From the NCBI GenBank assembly GCA_009773645.1, contig WSYB01000001.1:162644-226643 (forward strand): a stretch of 64,000 nt of DNA, written 5' to 3'. The notes beneath the pieces were generated by a model that saw only the letters and a program-made list of their open reading frames with translations, made no database searches and was not told where the DNA came from. The stretch's first letter is position 1, and each line of letters begins with the position of its first letter. A program made the position numbers and the translations under genes. Source of the stretch: Geobacteraceae bacterium. GTDB lineage: Bacteria; Desulfobacterota; Desulfuromonadia; Geobacterales; Geobacteraceae. Below are positions 62,786 to 64,000 of this stretch, piece after piece.

Positions 62786-64000
62786 CTATCTGCCCCCTCT
62801 GCCAAGAAGGACCACCTTCACAGTTTCCATCACTATCAGAATATCAAGGAAGAGAGATGAATTTTTTATGTAATACAGATCGTATCTCAACTTTTCAATG
62901 GCATCTTCTACTGACGAACCATAAGGATATTTGACTTGCGCCCACCCGGTTAGACCCGGCTTGGCAAAATGTCGCTCCGAATAAAAGGGAATTGCCTCTA
63001 TCAGCTTTGCTACAAATTCAGGCCGTTCGGGTCTCGGTCCGACAAAACTCATATCCCCCTTAAGCACATTGTAAAGTTGGGGAATTTCATCAAGACGGGT
63101 TGCCCTCAAAAATTTGCCGGCTTTCGTAACCCTCGGGTCATCTTTTTGTGACCACACAGCCCCGGTTTTACTTTCTGCATCCTGGTTCATGGAACGGAAT
63201 TTATAGAGCACAAAATTCTTTTCCCTGTTACCGACGCGCGTCTGTTTAAAAAGAATCGGTCCGGGAGAATCATACTTGACTAAAAAAACGATTATCGGTA
63301 ACAGAGGGGCCGCCAGAACCATTCCGACAACAGAGAAGAGGATGTCCGTTAATCTTTTGCAGATGCCGTTAAAATTTGTAACCCTGAAGCCGTCTGAAAA
63401 TATAAACCAGCTGGGGGTTATGTTTTCGATGAGCAACTTCCCCGTCAGTTGTTCATAAAAAGATGGTGCATCTACTACTTGAATACCGCTGAATTTACAC
63501 TTCAGTACCTCTTTTAAGGGAAATGCCCCCCTCCTCTCGGACAAAGATACAACAATTTTGTGGGTTTTTTCTCTGATTGCAGTGTCGTCAAGACCTTCCC
63601 CTTCACCGATAACATGGTGTGAAGGAACAAATACCGTCTCATTGGCACAGTTATAGTAACCTGCCAGTACATGGTTATTATTTGTCGTCGTAATAAGCCC
63701 TCCGATCTGCTTTGCCAAAGGTCCTGTACCAAGGACAAGCACCCTGCTGGCAAGTCCAGCGAGATTCAGACATTTATTACAACCGATATGCCATAAAAAC
63801 TGGAGAGAACCAAAGATAGTCAGCGCCAGCGCTAATAATCCCCTACCGAACATAAATATCGGCATCATATAATAGATTGACGACAGAATAAAAAAAGACA
63901 GGATGAGAGATATGGCGATTTTTATCAGCATCTCCCTCTTTTTTAGGAGCTTCTCATGACTGTAAAATTCCATGAGGAATGATGTGGTAATCAGAACAAG
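62786..64000 (-). CDS. XrtA-system undecaprenyl-phosphate sugar transferase, partial (TIGR03013-like)
   Basis: The frame is open to the right edge, so the N-terminus is missing; about 404 codons are seen. Membrane helices lie in the N-terminal part (ISLILSFFILSSIYYMM). The C-terminal bacterial sugar transferase domain has RLTDILFSVVGMVLAAPLLPIIVFLVKYDSPGPILFKQTRVG, FRSMNQDAES, RVTKAGKFLRATRLDEIPQLYNVLKGDMSFVGPRPERPEFV. It starts repeat-unit synthesis by putting the first sugar-phosphate on undecaprenyl phosphate. Family members are about 460 residues, so roughly 55 more lie beyond the window. Confidence 0.92.
   Translation of the reverse strand, partial: LVLITTSFLMEFYSHEKLLKKREMLIKIAISLILSFFILSSIYYMMPIFMFGRGLLALALTIFGSLQFLWHIGCNKCLNLAGLASRVLVLGTGPLAKQIGGLITTTNNNHVLAGYYNCANETVFVPSHHVIGEGEGLDDTAIREKTHKIVVSLSERRGAFPLKEVLKCKFSGIQVVDAPSFYEQLTGKLLIENITPSWFIFSDGFRVTNFNGICKRLTDILFSVVGMVLAAPLLPIIVFLVKYDSPGPILFKQTRVGNREKNFVLYKFRSMNQDAESKTGAVWSQKDDPRVTKAGKFLRATRLDEIPQLYNVLKGDMSFVGPRPERPEFVAKLIEAIPFYSERHFAKPGLTGWAQVKYPYGSSVEDAIEKLRYDLYYIKNSSLFLDILIVMETVKVVLLGRGGR

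Overview
The window looks like a chromosomal segment from a Geobacter-like member of the Desulfuromonadota. This is inference from gene content and style: a fused isobutyryl-CoA mutase, a DUF485/ActP acetate uptake pair, a surE-pcm-rpoS-apt block, short GC-rich palindromic intergenic elements, and a complete exosortase A (XrtA) exopolysaccharide locus with its PrsK/PrsR two-component system. No species can be fixed from sequence reading alone. Almost everything is on the minus strand; the MerR gene and the gene at 19093-21339 are the only clear plus-strand genes.

Region 1 (1-9300) is housekeeping and metabolism: the 5' end of an M24-type peptidase, a nitroreductase, a double-hotdog acyl-CoA thioesterase, the B12-dependent fused mutase IcmF, a small conserved protein of unknown function, and an acetate/cation symporter with its DUF485 partner, divergent from a MerR-type regulator. 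Several inverted-repeat elements lie between these genes. Region 2 (9381-12892) has tRNA-Cys and tRNA-Arg genes with terminators, then apt, rpoS, pcm and surE in one direction. A clear terminator at 12914-12940 separates this block from region 3.

Region 3 (13002-64000) is the XrtA/PEP-CTERM exopolysaccharide locus, about 51 kb and running off the right edge. Read in the direction of transcription (right to left) it begins with the core export and assembly set: initiating glycosyltransferase, outer-membrane export protein, chain-length determinant, tyrosine autokinase, outer-membrane beta-barrel, XrtA-associated ATPase, polysaccharide deacetylase and a NusG-like antiterminator. These are followed by wecB, a FemAB-like protein and a TIGR03087-like glycosyltransferase. 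Next comes a variable middle: an asparagine-synthase-like protein lacking the glutaminase cysteine, a TPR protein, a Wzm/Wzt-type ABC exporter, a DUF2264 protein, an iron-sulfur F420H2-dehydrogenase-beta-like protein, two WbsX-like proteins, a deacetylase joined in frame to a secreted propeller-like protein through a 10-G tract, several family-2 glycosyltransferases, and an AT-rich Core-2/I-branching-like glycosyltransferase. The distal end returns to XrtA-type genes: glycosyltransferases, an O-glycosylation-ligase-like membrane protein, a lyase-like large secreted protein, amidotransferase, XrtA itself and EpsI. A separate operon encodes a UDP-HexNAc dehydrogenase, an epimerase, PrsK and PrsR, divergent from a large secreted TIGR03790-like protein.

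Together, regions 1 and 2 are ordinary core genome. Region 3 should build, modify and export an N-acetylhexosamine-rich polysaccharide and process PEP-CTERM proteins, under PrsK/PrsR and sigma-54 control. No PEP-CTERM substrate and no Wzx flippase is visible inside the window. The most unusual points are the G-tract at the deacetylase/propeller junction, the ABC exporter embedded in an XrtA locus, the cysteine-less asparagine synthase, and the lyase-like protein with a C-terminal membrane anchor.
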